A stretch of DNA of 64,000 nucleotides from UBA1479 sp038109305 (GTDB lineage Bacteria; Pseudomonadota; Alphaproteobacteria; Rhodospirillales; Casp-alpha2), in contig JAYNIR010000001.1 of the NCBI GenBank assembly GCA_038109305.1, positions 62,001-126,000 of the forward strand, given 5' to 3'. The position numbers and the translations under genes are program-made. The notes beneath the pieces were generated by a model. The model was not told the origin of the DNA, searched no databases, and worked only from the letters and a program-made list of their open reading frames with translations. Of the stretch, positions 51,372-61,044 are shown one piece after another. Positions within the stretch are counted from its first letter, which is position 1; each line of letters opens with the position of its first letter.

Positions 51372-53141
51372 ATGTCCGAATACCGCGCGCCTTTGGACGA
51401 TATCCGGTTCGCCGTGAACGACATCGCGGGGCTGGAGGCGATTTCCCGGCTGCCCGGCTGCGGCGACGCGACGCCGGACCTGGTCGACGCCATTTTGGAC
51501 GAAGCGGGCAAGTTCGGCCGGGACGTCATGGCGCCCCTGAACCATTCGGGTGATCAGCAAGGCTGCGTGCTTGAAAACGGCGTCGTCCGCATGCCCGCGG
51601 GCTTCGCCGATGCCTACCGGCAGTTCGCCGAAGCCGGGTGGAACGGCATCTGGGCGCCGGAGGAATGGGGCGGCCAGGGCCTGCCGACCCTGGTCGCGAC
51701 GGCGGTGTCGGAAATCTGGCATTCGGCCAATCTGTCCCTGGCGCTGTGCCCCATGCTGACGTCGAGCGCCATCGAATTGCTGCTCGCCCACGGGTCCGGC
51801 GACATCAACGCCACCTATCTGGCGAAACTGGTTTCCGGCCAGTGGACCGGGACCATGAACCTGACCGAACCGCAGGCCGGATCGGATCTGGCCCGCATCC
51901 GCTGCAAGGCGGACCGCGCGGACGGCGGTTACCGCCTTAAGGGCCAGAAGATATTCATCAGCCACGGCGAACACGACATGGCGGAAAACATCATCCACAT
52001 GGTGCTGGCCCGCTCGCCCGACGGCCCGCCTGGGATCAAGGGCCTGTCGCTGTTCCTGGTGCCCAAATTCGTGCCCGATGAAAATGGCAATCTGGGCCGC
52101 CGCAACGATCTGCGGGCGGCGTCGATCGAACACAAAATGGGGCTTCACGGCAGCCCCACCTGCGTCATGGCCTTCGGCGACAACGACGCCTGCGAGGCGT
52201 TTCTGATCGGCGAGGAAAACCGCGGCATCGAATACATGTTCATCATGATGAACGCGGCGCGGCTTGCGGTCGGCATGGAGGCCGTGGGCCTGGCCGAGCG
52301 CGCCTACCAGCATGCCCGCGATTACGCCCGCGACCGGGTGCAGAGCCGGGCCATTACCGGCGACGATCCGGAGCCGGTTTCGATCATCGAACACCCGGAC
52401 GTCAAACGCATGCTGCTGGCCATGCGGGCGCAGACCGCGGCGATCCGCGCCATCGCCTACCGCACGGCGGCCGCCCAGGACACGGCCCGCCGTCACCCGG
52501 ACGAGGCCATGCGCCAAAAGGCCCAGATGTTCGTCGACCTGATGACCCCGGTGGTTAAGGCGTTCGCCACTGATATTGCGTCGGACGTGGCAGACCTATG
52601 TATCCAGGTGCACGGCGGCATGGGGTATATCGAGGAAACCGGCGCCGCGCAGTATTACCGCGACATCCGCGTCGCCCGCATTTACGAGGGCACCAACGGC
52701 ATCCAGGCCAATGATCTGGTCGGCCGCAAGGTCGCCCGCGACGACGGTCGGGCGGCGCAGGCGGTGATCGCCGACATTCGCGCCGACATAGAAAAAATTC
52801 ATAAAATCAATGAATTATCAGGCTTGTCCACAAGTCTCTCGCGGGCCGTCGAGGCGCTCGACACGGCCGGCCAATGGATTGTCGAAACCTACCCCGCCGA
52901 CGCACCCGCGGTCGCCGCCGGCGCGGCGCATTATCTGCGGCTTCTGGGCATCGTCAGCGGCGCCTGGCTCTTGGCCTCGGGAGCCGCGAAATCGGCGGCA
53001 AAAGGTGGTGAAACGGCGGAGGACCGGGTGGTTCTGGCGAAGTTTTACGCCGAACAGTATCTGCCCCATGCGGCGGCGCTTAAGGAAATCATTCTTTCGG
53101 GCGGCGGCACCGTCGCGGGGGTCTCGACGGCGGCATTCTGA
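51372..53141 (+). CDS. acyl-CoA dehydrogenase, long form with C-terminal extension
   Basis: A 589-residue flavoprotein. MNLTEPQAGSDLARIRCKAD and LKGQKIFISHGEHD are typical FAD/substrate-site sequences. DLCIQVHGGMGYIEETGAAQ and RIYEGTNGIQANDLVGRK carry the second signature and the catalytic-base region. The C-terminal extra domain (about residue 470 onward) marks the long acyl-CoA dehydrogenase type often acting on C3-C4 or methylthio-acyl-CoA esters such as DmdC; that specificity is possible, not shown. The start follows GGGAGG. It is single, rightward, divergent from the D-aminoacylase gene. Confidence 0.92.
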   Translation: MSEYRAPLDDIRFAVNDIAGLEAISRLPGCGDATPDLVDAILDEAGKFGRDVMAPLNHSGDQQGCVLENGVVRMPAGFADAYRQFAEAGWNGIWAPEEWGGQGLPTLVATAVSEIWHSANLSLALCPMLTSSAIELLLAHGSGDINATYLAKLVSGQWTGTMNLTEPQAGSDLARIRCKADRADGGYRLKGQKIFISHGEHDMAENIIHMVLARSPDGPPGIKGLSLFLVPKFVPDENGNLGRRNDLRAASIEHKMGLHGSPTCVMAFGDNDACEAFLIGEENRGIEYMFIMMNAARLAVGMEAVGLAERAYQHARDYARDRVQSRAITGDDPEPVSIIEHPDVKRMLLAMRAQTAAIRAIAYRTAAAQDTARRHPDEAMRQKAQMFVDLMTPVVKAFATDIASDVADLCIQVHGGMGYIEETGAAQYYRDIRVARIYEGTNGIQANDLVGRKVARDDGRAAQAVIADIRADIEKIHKINELSGLSTSLSRAVEALDTAGQWIVETYPADAPAVAAGAAHYLRLLGIVSGAWLLASGAAKSAAKGGETAEDRVVLAKFYAEQYLPHAAALKEIILSGGGTVAGVSTAAF

Positions 53142-53287
53142 GCCCCCGGCCGGGCGGGCCGAAAGGCCCCATAAATCAGCCGCCAAAATCGGGTTACGCC
53201 TTGATTTTTTAACCTTTTTCCCACAGTTTGGCTGCTATCAACGGTACCCTGGACTGAGGGTATTCGTTACCGCTCCTGAGGATTCGA

Positions 53288-54427
53288 ATGAGTTCGCTTA
53301 CGCGCTACATATTGCGCCAGTTACTGGTCGGCATGATTTTGGTGACGTCGGGCCTGACCTGCATCATCTGGCTAAGCCAGTCGCTCCGGTTCGTCGAAAT
53401 GATCGTCAACCGCGGGCTCACCACGGGGACGTTCCTCTATCTTTCCGGCCTGCTGCTGCCGAATTTCCTGATCGTCACTCTGCCGATCGCGCTGTTTACG
53501 GTGGTCGTGTTCATCTATTTGAAAATGATCACCGACCGGGAGTTGGTGGTGATGCGCGCGTCGGGCATCAGCCAGTTCGGCCTGGCGACGCCAGCGTTGA
53601 TCCTGGGCCTCTCGACGATGGTTTTGTCCTCGATCCTCTACCTTCAACTCGTACCGGACTCCTACCGCGCCTTTCGCGACCTGCAATGGGATATCCGCAA
53701 CAGCTTCTCCCACATCCTTCTTAAGGAAGGGCAGTTCAACAATATCGGCAAACACACCACCATTTACGTTCGCGCGCGGACACCCGACGGGCAGTTGCAC
53801 GGCATCCTCGTGCACGACACCCGGGACAACGGAAAGCCCTTCACGCTCATGGCCGAACGCGGCGCGATGGTCGATACCCAGACCGGCCCCCGGGTCGTCA
53901 TGTTCAAGGGCAACCGCCAGGAAGTTGACGCCCAGACCGGACAGTTTTCGATCCTGTATTTCGACCGCTGGGTTTACAACCTGACGATCGGCGGCAACCA
54001 GGGCACGCGTTGGCGAGAACCGCGCGAACGGACACTCGCCGAATTGTTCGATGCGAAAAACCACGCCGACACCTTGGGCGGCCAGAATGTCGGCAAATTC
54101 GTCATGGAAGCGCACCGCCGGATCGGCGCACCCCTCATGTGCCTGAGTTTCGTGATGATCGGACTGGCCAGCCTGCTGACCGGAAACTTCGGCCGCCGGT
54201 CGCAGACCAGCCGTGTGCTGATCGCGGTGACGGCGATGGTCGTGCTTCAAGGCACACTTCTATCCATCGAAAATGTCGTCACGAAAAACCTCGACCTCGT
54301 CCCGATTTACTATCTGACGGTTTTCCTGCCGATCCCGATCGCCTGGATGTTAATGGTGCGTAGACCGCCCGCCGTGCCGGCGGAGGCACCCGGCGATCAA
54401 TTCGACTTGGCCGGATCGGGGGCCTGA
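53288..54427 (+). CDS. lptF: LPS export permease LptF
   Basis: A 379-residue inner-membrane subunit of the LptB2FG ABC exporter that extracts LPS toward the Lpt bridge. LTRYILRQLLVGMILVTSGL opens with helix 1, KMITDRELVVMRASGISQFG is the conserved coupling-helix region, and three membrane helices follow the periplasmic beta-jellyroll domain (HTTIYVRARTPDGQLHG onward). The C-terminal helices include LMCLSFVMIGLASLLTGNFG. It is first in the lptF-lptG-lptD-surA-pdxA-rsmA series. Confidence 0.96.
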   Translation: MSSLTRYILRQLLVGMILVTSGLTCIIWLSQSLRFVEMIVNRGLTTGTFLYLSGLLLPNFLIVTLPIALFTVVVFIYLKMITDRELVVMRASGISQFGLATPALILGLSTMVLSSILYLQLVPDSYRAFRDLQWDIRNSFSHILLKEGQFNNIGKHTTIYVRARTPDGQLHGILVHDTRDNGKPFTLMAERGAMVDTQTGPRVVMFKGNRQEVDAQTGQFSILYFDRWVYNLTIGGNQGTRWREPRERTLAELFDAKNHADTLGGQNVGKFVMEAHRRIGAPLMCLSFVMIGLASLLTGNFGRRSQTSRVLIAVTAMVVLQGTLLSIENVVTKNLDLVPIYYLTVFLPIPIAWMLMVRRPPAVPAEAPGDQFDLAGSGA

Positions 54428-54431
54428 TACG

Positions 54432-55532
54432 ATGCGCATATCGGCCATTCTTTCCCTGTATGTCGGGCGGCATTTTCTGATCAGCTTTGTCGGCATTTTC
54501 AGCCTGTTTCTGCTGATGATCCTGTTGTTCGACGCGGTCGAACTCCTACGCCGGACGGCGCAAAAACCAGACATATCCTTCGGCATGGTGATGGAAATGT
54601 CGCTTTTGAAACTGCCGTTCATGGCGCAGAAGACATTGCCGTTCGCCATTTTGTTCGGCGGTATGACGGCGTTTTGGCGACTGACGCGGACCAATGAACT
54701 TGTGGTCACCCGCGCGGCCGGCGTATCGGCGTGGCAATTCATGTGGCCGGTGCTGTTTCTGGCGCTCGGGCTCGGCGTTTTTCAGGTCACGGTCATGTCT
54801 CCGCTCGCATCGTCGATGCTTGCAAAGTACGACCAACTGGAAACGACGCGGCTTGAAGGGCACACCAGTTTTTTGTCGATTTCGAACTCAGGGCTATGGT
54901 TGCGTCAGGCGGACAGCGGCGGGCAGTCGGTTATCCACGCCAAACGCGTGCTTCAACACCAAGACAATGTCGAACTCAAGGAAGTCATCGTCTTCCTTTA
55001 CCAAGGCAAAGACGTTTTCACCCGGCGTGTCGACGCCGCGTCGGCCCGGCTTGAAGACGGGTTCTGGCACCTCAAAAACGCAAAAACCTATGAGCCGGAA
55101 GCAGCGCCGAAATCCGAGCCCGACGTGTGGCTTGAAACCAATCTGACCATCAACAAGATCCATGACAATTTTGCGCCGCCGGAGACCATGTCGTTCTGGG
55201 AATTGCCCGGGTTTATCGAAACCTTGGAAACCGCCGGCTTTTCCGCCGTCCGGCATCGGCTTTACTGGCACACGCTGTTGGCGACCCCCTTGTTGCTGAG
55301 CGCCATGATCCTGATCGCCGCCACCTTTACGCTCCGGCAGACGCAACGCGGCGGCACGACATTCATCATTACCGGCGGGGTTTTGACCGGGTTCCTACTC
55401 TACTTTTTCTCCGACATCATTTTCGCCCTCGGGCTTTCTGACAATATTCCGGTTTTGCTGGCGGCGTGGACACCTTCTGGCGTGGCGACCATGTTGGGGG
55501 TCGCGACGTTGCTCCATCTGGAGGACGGATAG
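54432..55532 (+). CDS. lptG: LPS export permease LptG
   Basis: A 366-residue partner permease of LptF. ILSLYVGRHFLISFVGIFSL is helix 1, and MTAFWRLTRTNELVVTRAAG is the coupling region matching that of LptF. The periplasmic domain runs through LRQADSGGQSVIHAKRVLQH. ELPGFIETLETAGFSAVRHR is the family's C-terminal motif before the last helices. It starts four bases after the lptF stop. Confidence 0.96.
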   Translation: MRISAILSLYVGRHFLISFVGIFSLFLLMILLFDAVELLRRTAQKPDISFGMVMEMSLLKLPFMAQKTLPFAILFGGMTAFWRLTRTNELVVTRAAGVSAWQFMWPVLFLALGLGVFQVTVMSPLASSMLAKYDQLETTRLEGHTSFLSISNSGLWLRQADSGGQSVIHAKRVLQHQDNVELKEVIVFLYQGKDVFTRRVDAASARLEDGFWHLKNAKTYEPEAAPKSEPDVWLETNLTINKIHDNFAPPETMSFWELPGFIETLETAGFSAVRHRLYWHTLLATPLLLSAMILIAATFTLRQTQRGGTTFIITGGVLTGFLLYFFSDIIFALGLSDNIPVLLAAWTPSGVATMLGVATLLHLEDG

Positions 55533-55534
55533 GC

Positions 55535-57859
55535 ATGAGCCGCCTGGGCGTCATCTCGTGGCTGATCATCTGCGCCGCCGCCCTGGCCGCGGTAACGACC
55601 GGCGCGCGGCCTGCAGACGCCAATCAGACAGCGAGCGCCGATCGGCCGCTGGGCATCCTGATCGAAAATCCGACCAACCCTTTCCTTCGCCCGGCCGCAA
55701 CGCCGGCGAAGACGTCGGCATCCCAATCGACGGCCCACCCCGACGCGCCCAAACCGGGCGTCATACGGCAACGCACCGCCAAGTCACGGAATGGCGAGAC
55801 CGGACAATCCGACGGCGCGAAGCCGGAAATTCCCGTGCGACTGCTCGCCGACGAAATGAGTTTCGACCGGGAAAAGAATGTGGTCAGCGCATCCGGCAAT
55901 GTTGAAATTTCGTTCGGCGACCGCACCCTTCTGGCCGACACCATCGAATACAATCAGTCGACCGACATTGTTGTCGCCGCCGGCAACGTAACGGTCCTGG
56001 AGGCAACCGGCGAAACGCTTTTCGCGGACCGTATCGTTTTGACCGGTGACTTTAGGGACGGCCTGGTCAGAAATATTGGCGTTATCCTTGCCGACAAGTC
56101 GCGATTGGCGGCGCACGGCGCAAAACGAAGCGGCGGGGTTATCACCGAACTGCGGCAGGGGGTGTATTCCCCTTGCAATTTGTGCGCGGAAAATCCGGAT
56201 CGGGCGCCGATGTGGCAGATCAGGGCGGTGCGGGTCATCCACGATCAGAGATCCCAGCTCATTGAATACCGGGACGCGTGGCTGGAAGTCTTTGGCCTGC
56301 CGGTGTTGTACGCCCCCTACTTCGCCCACCCAGACCCGTCCGGGCGTCGCAAGGCGGGATTCCTGGCACCAGGGTTCGGCGGATCGTCGGATCTGGGATT
56401 TGTCGCGCGGCTCCCCTATTTTTATCCGATTGACGATCATTCAGACGTCACCGTGACGCCGACGATCATTGAACAAGAAGGCTTGCTGCTGAAATTACAA
56501 CATCGGGAAAGGCTTAAACACGGGAAGCTCGATACCGAACTCAGCGCCATCAACGATTCGGAAGACGACTTCAGGGGACACATTTTTTCGGAAGGCCGGT
56601 TTGATATCAACAATACCTGGCGGGCCGGCTTTGATTTGAAACGCGCGACCGACGACACCTATCTCCGGCGTTTCGGCTTCGATTCACCGGCGGTTTTACA
56701 AAGTCGGGCCTACGCCGAAGCCTTTAGAGAACGAAATTATTTTTCCGTCAGCGGCTATTTATTTCAGGACTTGCGCACAGAATCGGATGCCGTCAACAGT
56801 CCGACGGTCTTGCCACTGATGGAGTTTTCGCGCGTCGGCGAGCCAGACAGGTTCGGCGGCAGTTTCTCGCTGGAAGCAAACCTTCTCGCGATCACCCGGG
56901 ATTCATCCGGCAACGACACACGCAGGCTATCCGTTCGCCCGTCATGGAACCGCCGGTTCACGGATACGATCGGGAGCTTAATCAATTTTTCCACCGGCGT
57001 ATACGCCGACAGCTATCATGTCACCGACGTCGCGCGTGCAGACGGCTCCGAATTCAGCGGCGTGACAGGTCGCGTTCATCCTTATGCGGCACTGGAATGG
57101 CGCTATCCGCTCGTCCGAAATTCCGGCCATGCCACACAGGCGCTGGAACCCGTGGTACAGATCATCACCAGTCCGAACGGCGGCAATCCAAGTGCGATCC
57201 CCAACGAGGATAGCCAGGAACTCGAATTCGATGAAACCAACCTGTTCCAGTTGAACCGTTTCGGCGGCATTGACCGGATCGAAGGCGGCACGCGGGTCAA
57301 CTATGGCGTTAAATGGGGGCTGCTGGGCTCCACGAGCGGAGAGGCGACCTTCTTCGTGGGTCAGACTTACCGACTTTCAAAGGATGATACTTTCGCCGAC
57401 GGCAGCGGCCTCGAAGACAGGTTGTCTGATATCGTCGCTTCGGTCCGCATTCATCCATTTGATCAACTGGATCTGGCGTACAGAACCCAGATCGACAAAG
57501 ACAAGGCGACGGCCCGGCGGCACGAACTCAGCGTCGCTGCTGGCGTTCCGCTATTGACCGCCAATGGCCGGTATTCGTTTTTTGAACAGCAGGAAGGCAG
57601 CGAATTCGCATCCCGCGAAGAACTGACGCTCGGCATCACCTCTAAAATTACGCGGAACTGGGGCACGAACGTCTATATGATCCGGGACTTGACCGCCAAT
57701 GAAATGCGTTCCCTTACGTCCGGCCTGACATACGAGAACGAATGCGTTGTCGTCACTTCGAGATTTTCCAGGACTTTTTATTCTGACCGGGATTTGCAGC
57801 CGGCAGATGCATTCACCATCAGTGTCCTACTAAAAACACTGGGCCAAGCAACATTTTGA
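55535..57859 (+). CDS. lptD: LPS assembly outer-membrane protein LptD
   Basis: A 774-residue outer-membrane beta barrel that, with LptE, inserts LPS in the outer leaflet. A signal peptide (MSRLGVISWLIICAAALAAV, cleavage near PADA) is followed by a disordered linker. The OstA-like periplasmic domain includes VRLLADEMSFDREKNVVSAS and VSASGNVEISFGDRTLLADT. The barrel ends in an outer-membrane C-terminal signature, LLKTLGQATF. A CxxC (CNLCAENPD, near residue 216) and a single Cys in ENECVVVTSRF are the candidates for the interdomain disulfides. I start at 55535, two bases after the lptG stop. Confidence 0.95.
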   Translation: MSRLGVISWLIICAAALAAVTTGARPADANQTASADRPLGILIENPTNPFLRPAATPAKTSASQSTAHPDAPKPGVIRQRTAKSRNGETGQSDGAKPEIPVRLLADEMSFDREKNVVSASGNVEISFGDRTLLADTIEYNQSTDIVVAAGNVTVLEATGETLFADRIVLTGDFRDGLVRNIGVILADKSRLAAHGAKRSGGVITELRQGVYSPCNLCAENPDRAPMWQIRAVRVIHDQRSQLIEYRDAWLEVFGLPVLYAPYFAHPDPSGRRKAGFLAPGFGGSSDLGFVARLPYFYPIDDHSDVTVTPTIIEQEGLLLKLQHRERLKHGKLDTELSAINDSEDDFRGHIFSEGRFDINNTWRAGFDLKRATDDTYLRRFGFDSPAVLQSRAYAEAFRERNYFSVSGYLFQDLRTESDAVNSPTVLPLMEFSRVGEPDRFGGSFSLEANLLAITRDSSGNDTRRLSVRPSWNRRFTDTIGSLINFSTGVYADSYHVTDVARADGSEFSGVTGRVHPYAALEWRYPLVRNSGHATQALEPVVQIITSPNGGNPSAIPNEDSQELEFDETNLFQLNRFGGIDRIEGGTRVNYGVKWGLLGSTSGEATFFVGQTYRLSKDDTFADGSGLEDRLSDIVASVRIHPFDQLDLAYRTQIDKDKATARRHELSVAAGVPLLTANGRYSFFEQQEGSEFASREELTLGITSKITRNWGTNVYMIRDLTANEMRSLTSGLTYENECVVVTSRFSRTFYSDRDLQPADAFTISVLLKTLGQATF

Positions 57860-57875
57860 TCGGCAATTTTTAATC

Positions 57876-59165
57876 ATGGATCGATGGACTTTTCCCGGAT
57901 GCACCTTGATCCCCACGCTCGCGCTCGTGGGGATGGCCTGCGTCTTGACCGCGGAGCCAGCATCGGCTCAGCGCATGGGAATCGTCGCCACCGTGAACAG
58001 TACGCCGATTTCCGAATATGACCTCAATGCCCGCATCGAACTGGTGATCATGCTGTCGGGGACGCCCCGGACTAGAGAAAATTTTCATCGGATCGCGCCC
58101 AGCGCCATCGAAACCCTGATCGACGAAGAACTCAAACGCCAGGAAGCCAAAAACCTCCGCATTGAGATAACCCAGGAAGAAGTCGACCGAACCCGGCGCG
58201 CGTTCGAAAAATTGCGGAATATGCCCGAAGGTGGAATTTACGATGCGATGGAGAAAGTTGGCGTATCCAAGGACGTCATCGACCAGCAAATCACCGTTGA
58301 CCTGGGCTGGAGCCGGGCTCTCCGATTGCGTTTTCGCGCCTTGACCGAGATCAGCGACGAGGAAGTCGACACAGAAATCGCCCGTCTTGACGCCAACAAA
58401 GGCAAGCCAATTGCCCTGCTTTCGGAAATTTTTCTGCCTGTCGACACCCCGGCAAAAGACACCGAGGCGCGGCAAACGGCGGACCGGATCGCCAGAGAAC
58501 TCGCCAAGGGCGTCGGGTTTCCGGCGCTTGCCGCGACCTTTTCGCAAAGTGCTTCGGCCGCCGTCGGCGGTGACCTCGGCTGGGTGCCGACCGGCATGCT
58601 GACCCGAAACGCGCAGCAGGCCATTGCCGCCATAAAACCCGGTCAGATCAGCAAACCGATCCGCACGCCCGCGGGATACACGATTTACTGGTTCCGCGAT
58701 CAGCGAATCTCCCAGGGCGCCACCGGCCCGGCAGCCGATCCTAAAATCGTGCTACAGCAAGTCTTTATTCCAATTTCGCAGCAACCGGAAAGCCATGAAG
58801 AAGCTGATAAAGTCTCCCTCGCGAAACGACTAGCTCTGCGCGCGGACTCCTGCGACGCCATGGCGCGATTCCCGCGCATGGTCGCGGGTGGCGTGAAAAG
58901 CAATCGCAATGAATTGCAGATGAGTCAGCTGGCACCGCGTGTCCGTGACACAATCAAGAATCTTCCGGATGGGCAGGTAAGTGAACCGCTGAAAGTACCG
59001 GGTGCGGTGATGCTGTTTATGATCTGCAGCCGCCAAAAGGCGGACTCGGCGCAGGAGTTGCGGAGTCGCATCCGCGAGCGCCTGATTGATGAACGTCTTT
59101 CGCTGGCGTCCCGGCAATACTTACGCGACCTCAGGCGCAACGCTTTCACCGAACGGCGCCGCTGA
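57876..59165 (+). CDS. surA: SurA-type periplasmic chaperone/peptidyl-prolyl isomerase
   Basis: A 429-residue periplasmic protein that escorts outer-membrane proteins such as LptD to the BAM complex. A signal peptide ends near EPASA. The N-terminal chaperone domain (RMGIVATVNSTPISEYDLNA onward) is followed by one clear parvulin domain, ALLSEIFLPVDTPAKD through GGDLGWVPTGML, and a second, weaker parvulin-like region (IVLQQVFIPISQQPESHEE). The product's main client is encoded by the gene just upstream. Confidence 0.94.
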   Translation: MDRWTFPGCTLIPTLALVGMACVLTAEPASAQRMGIVATVNSTPISEYDLNARIELVIMLSGTPRTRENFHRIAPSAIETLIDEELKRQEAKNLRIEITQEEVDRTRRAFEKLRNMPEGGIYDAMEKVGVSKDVIDQQITVDLGWSRALRLRFRALTEISDEEVDTEIARLDANKGKPIALLSEIFLPVDTPAKDTEARQTADRIARELAKGVGFPALAATFSQSASAAVGGDLGWVPTGMLTRNAQQAIAAIKPGQISKPIRTPAGYTIYWFRDQRISQGATGPAADPKIVLQQVFIPISQQPESHEEADKVSLAKRLALRADSCDAMARFPRMVAGGVKSNRNELQMSQLAPRVRDTIKNLPDGQVSEPLKVPGAVMLFMICSRQKADSAQELRSRIRERLIDERLSLASRQYLRDLRRNAFTERRR

Positions 59166-59178
59166 CAGGGACATTCCC

Positions 59179-60198
59179 ATGGCCGGACCGCAACAATCCG
59201 ATCATCTCCCGCTTGCCCTGACGATGGGCGAACCTGCCGGCGTCGGCGGCGAAATCAGCCTGGGTGCCTGGGCGGGCCGAACGCCCGACGTACCGCCGTT
59301 TTTTCTGATCGACGATCCCGCGCGCCTTGGCGCAGTCACCCGAACGGTCGGATTGGCGGTTCCGGTCATCGAAATTTTCGAGCCCGAAGAAGCGCCGGCG
59401 GCATTTGCCAAGGGCCTGCCGGTTATCGCCGAGCCCCTCGCCATCCCGGCAACGCCGGGCAAGCCGCAGGCGGACAACGCACCGATGGTGATCCGTTCAA
59501 TCGACCGCGCTGTCGAATTCGCCGTGGCTGGTCGCGCCGCCGCCGTGGTGACCAACCCGATCAACAAGGCAGCGCTTTACCAAATCGGATTCAAGCATCC
59601 GGGGCACACGGAATATCTCGCTGAACTGACGGGGGGCGGGCGGCCGGTCATGATGCTGGCCTGCGGCGCGCTGAGGACCGTGCCGGTTTCCGTTCATGAG
59701 AGCTTGAATTCGGCGATTGCGCATTTGACGGTCGAACGCATCGTCGAGGATGCGGAAATCACCCACCGCGCGCTGATACGGGATTTCGCCGTTGATGCGC
59801 CGCGACTTGCGGTAGCGGGGCTGAATCCGCACGCCGGCGAAGACGGCGCGCTGGGCACGGAAGACCAAAATATCGTCCGCCCGGCGGTCGAACAGCTAAC
59901 CGCCATGGGCATCGATGCGCGCGGCCCCGTGCCGCCGGACAGTCTATTTTCGCCGCGCGCCCGGGAAACCTATGACGCGGCGATCTGCATGTATCACGAC
60001 CAGGCCCTGATCCCGGTCAAAGCCCTAGATTTCGAGGGCGGCGTCAATGTGACGCTCGGCCTGCCCATCATCCGCACATCGCCCGATCACGGTACGGCGC
60101 TCGATATCGCGGGCACGGGCCAGGCGTCACCGGCAAGCCTAATGGCCGCGCTGCGCATGGCCGGGTGGATGGCTTTGAACCGGGCACAGCCATCGTGA
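59179..60198 (+). CDS. pdxA: 4-hydroxythreonine-4-phosphate dehydrogenase PdxA
   Basis: A 339-residue enzyme of pyridoxal phosphate synthesis that oxidises 4-hydroxythreonine 4-phosphate. LALTMGEPAGVGGEISLGAW is the N-terminal signature. Metal-site histidines lie in GFKHPGHTEYLAEL and MYHDQALIPVKAL, and TSPDHGTALDIAGTGQA closes the active site. The ATG at 59179 is preferred; an upstream open frame overlaps surA. Its stop overlaps the start of rsmA. This surA-pdxA-ksgA order is highly conserved in proteobacteria. Confidence 0.95.
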   Translation: MAGPQQSDHLPLALTMGEPAGVGGEISLGAWAGRTPDVPPFFLIDDPARLGAVTRTVGLAVPVIEIFEPEEAPAAFAKGLPVIAEPLAIPATPGKPQADNAPMVIRSIDRAVEFAVAGRAAAVVTNPINKAALYQIGFKHPGHTEYLAELTGGGRPVMMLACGALRTVPVSVHESLNSAIAHLTVERIVEDAEITHRALIRDFAVDAPRLAVAGLNPHAGEDGALGTEDQNIVRPAVEQLTAMGIDARGPVPPDSLFSPRARETYDAAICMYHDQALIPVKALDFEGGVNVTLGLPIIRTSPDHGTALDIAGTGQASPASLMAALRMAGWMALNRAQPS

Positions 60199-61031
60199 CC
60201 GGCGCCGCGCCAGAAGACGGCCTGCCACCTCTCCGCGAGGTCATTCGCACCTTTGGCCTGGACGCGCGCAAATCCCTCGGCCAGCACTTTCTGCTCGACG
60301 GCAATCTTCTCGACCGCATCGTCAGGGCTGCCGGCGACCTGACCGGCATCAACGTAATTGAAGTCGGGCCCGGGCCCGGCGGGTTGACCCGGGCGCTGCT
60401 TGCGAGCGGCTCCGGAACGGTCACCGCCGTCGAGAGAGATCAACGCTGCATCGCGGCGCTTCAAACACTTGAAGCGGCTTACCCGGGCCGGTTTCGGGTC
60501 GTCGCCGACGACGCAACGGAAACCGACCTGACGGCGCTGGCGGGAGCGCCCCGGGTCATCGTCGCCAATCTGCCCTATAACGTCTCGACGATGCTGTTGC
60601 TGCAATGGCTGGCGCAACCGGGCGCTTATTTGCGGATGATCCTGATGTTTCAGAAAGAAGTCGCCGACCGGCTGGCCGCGCGGCCCGGATCTAAGTCGTA
60701 TGGCCGCCTTTCGGTCATGGCGCAATGGCGGTGCGTCGTCCGGCCGCTGTTCAATGTCTCGAAACAGGCGTTCACGCCGCCGCCCAACGTAGCCTCGACA
60801 ATCGTTGAACTGACGCCCAGGGCAGAGCCGCTGGCGCCCGCCGACGCCAAGGATTTGGAAGCCGTCACCCAGGTCGCCTTCGGGCAACGGCGGAAAATGT
60901 TGCGGGCAAGCCTAAGAGCCGCCGGTCTGGACCCGGAAGCCGCCGGAATCGACGGCCGCCGCCGGGCGGAAGATTTATCGGTGGAGGAATTCTGCGTCCT
61001 CGCCCGGGCCCACCACGCGGCCAAGCGGTGA
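60195..61031 (+). CDS. rsmA: 16S rRNA dimethyladenosine transferase RsmA (KsgA)
   Basis: A 278-residue SAM-dependent methyltransferase that dimethylates two adenosines near the 3' end of 16S rRNA. KSLGQHFLLDGNLLDRIVRA is the N-terminal signature, EVGPGPGGLTRALLA the SAM motif I, and VIVANLPYNVST the catalytic NLPY motif. The GTG start at 60195 overlaps the pdxA stop by four bases. The C-terminal end is convergent with gmk, 13 bases away. Confidence 0.96.
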   Translation: MTGAAPEDGLPPLREVIRTFGLDARKSLGQHFLLDGNLLDRIVRAAGDLTGINVIEVGPGPGGLTRALLASGSGTVTAVERDQRCIAALQTLEAAYPGRFRVVADDATETDLTALAGAPRVIVANLPYNVSTMLLLQWLAQPGAYLRMILMFQKEVADRLAARPGSKSYGRLSVMAQWRCVVRPLFNVSKQAFTPPPNVASTIVELTPRAEPLAPADAKDLEAVTQVAFGQRRKMLRASLRAAGLDPEAAGIDGRRRAEDLSVEEFCVLARAHHAAKR

Positions 61032-61044
61032 TTCGGTTTCGGCG

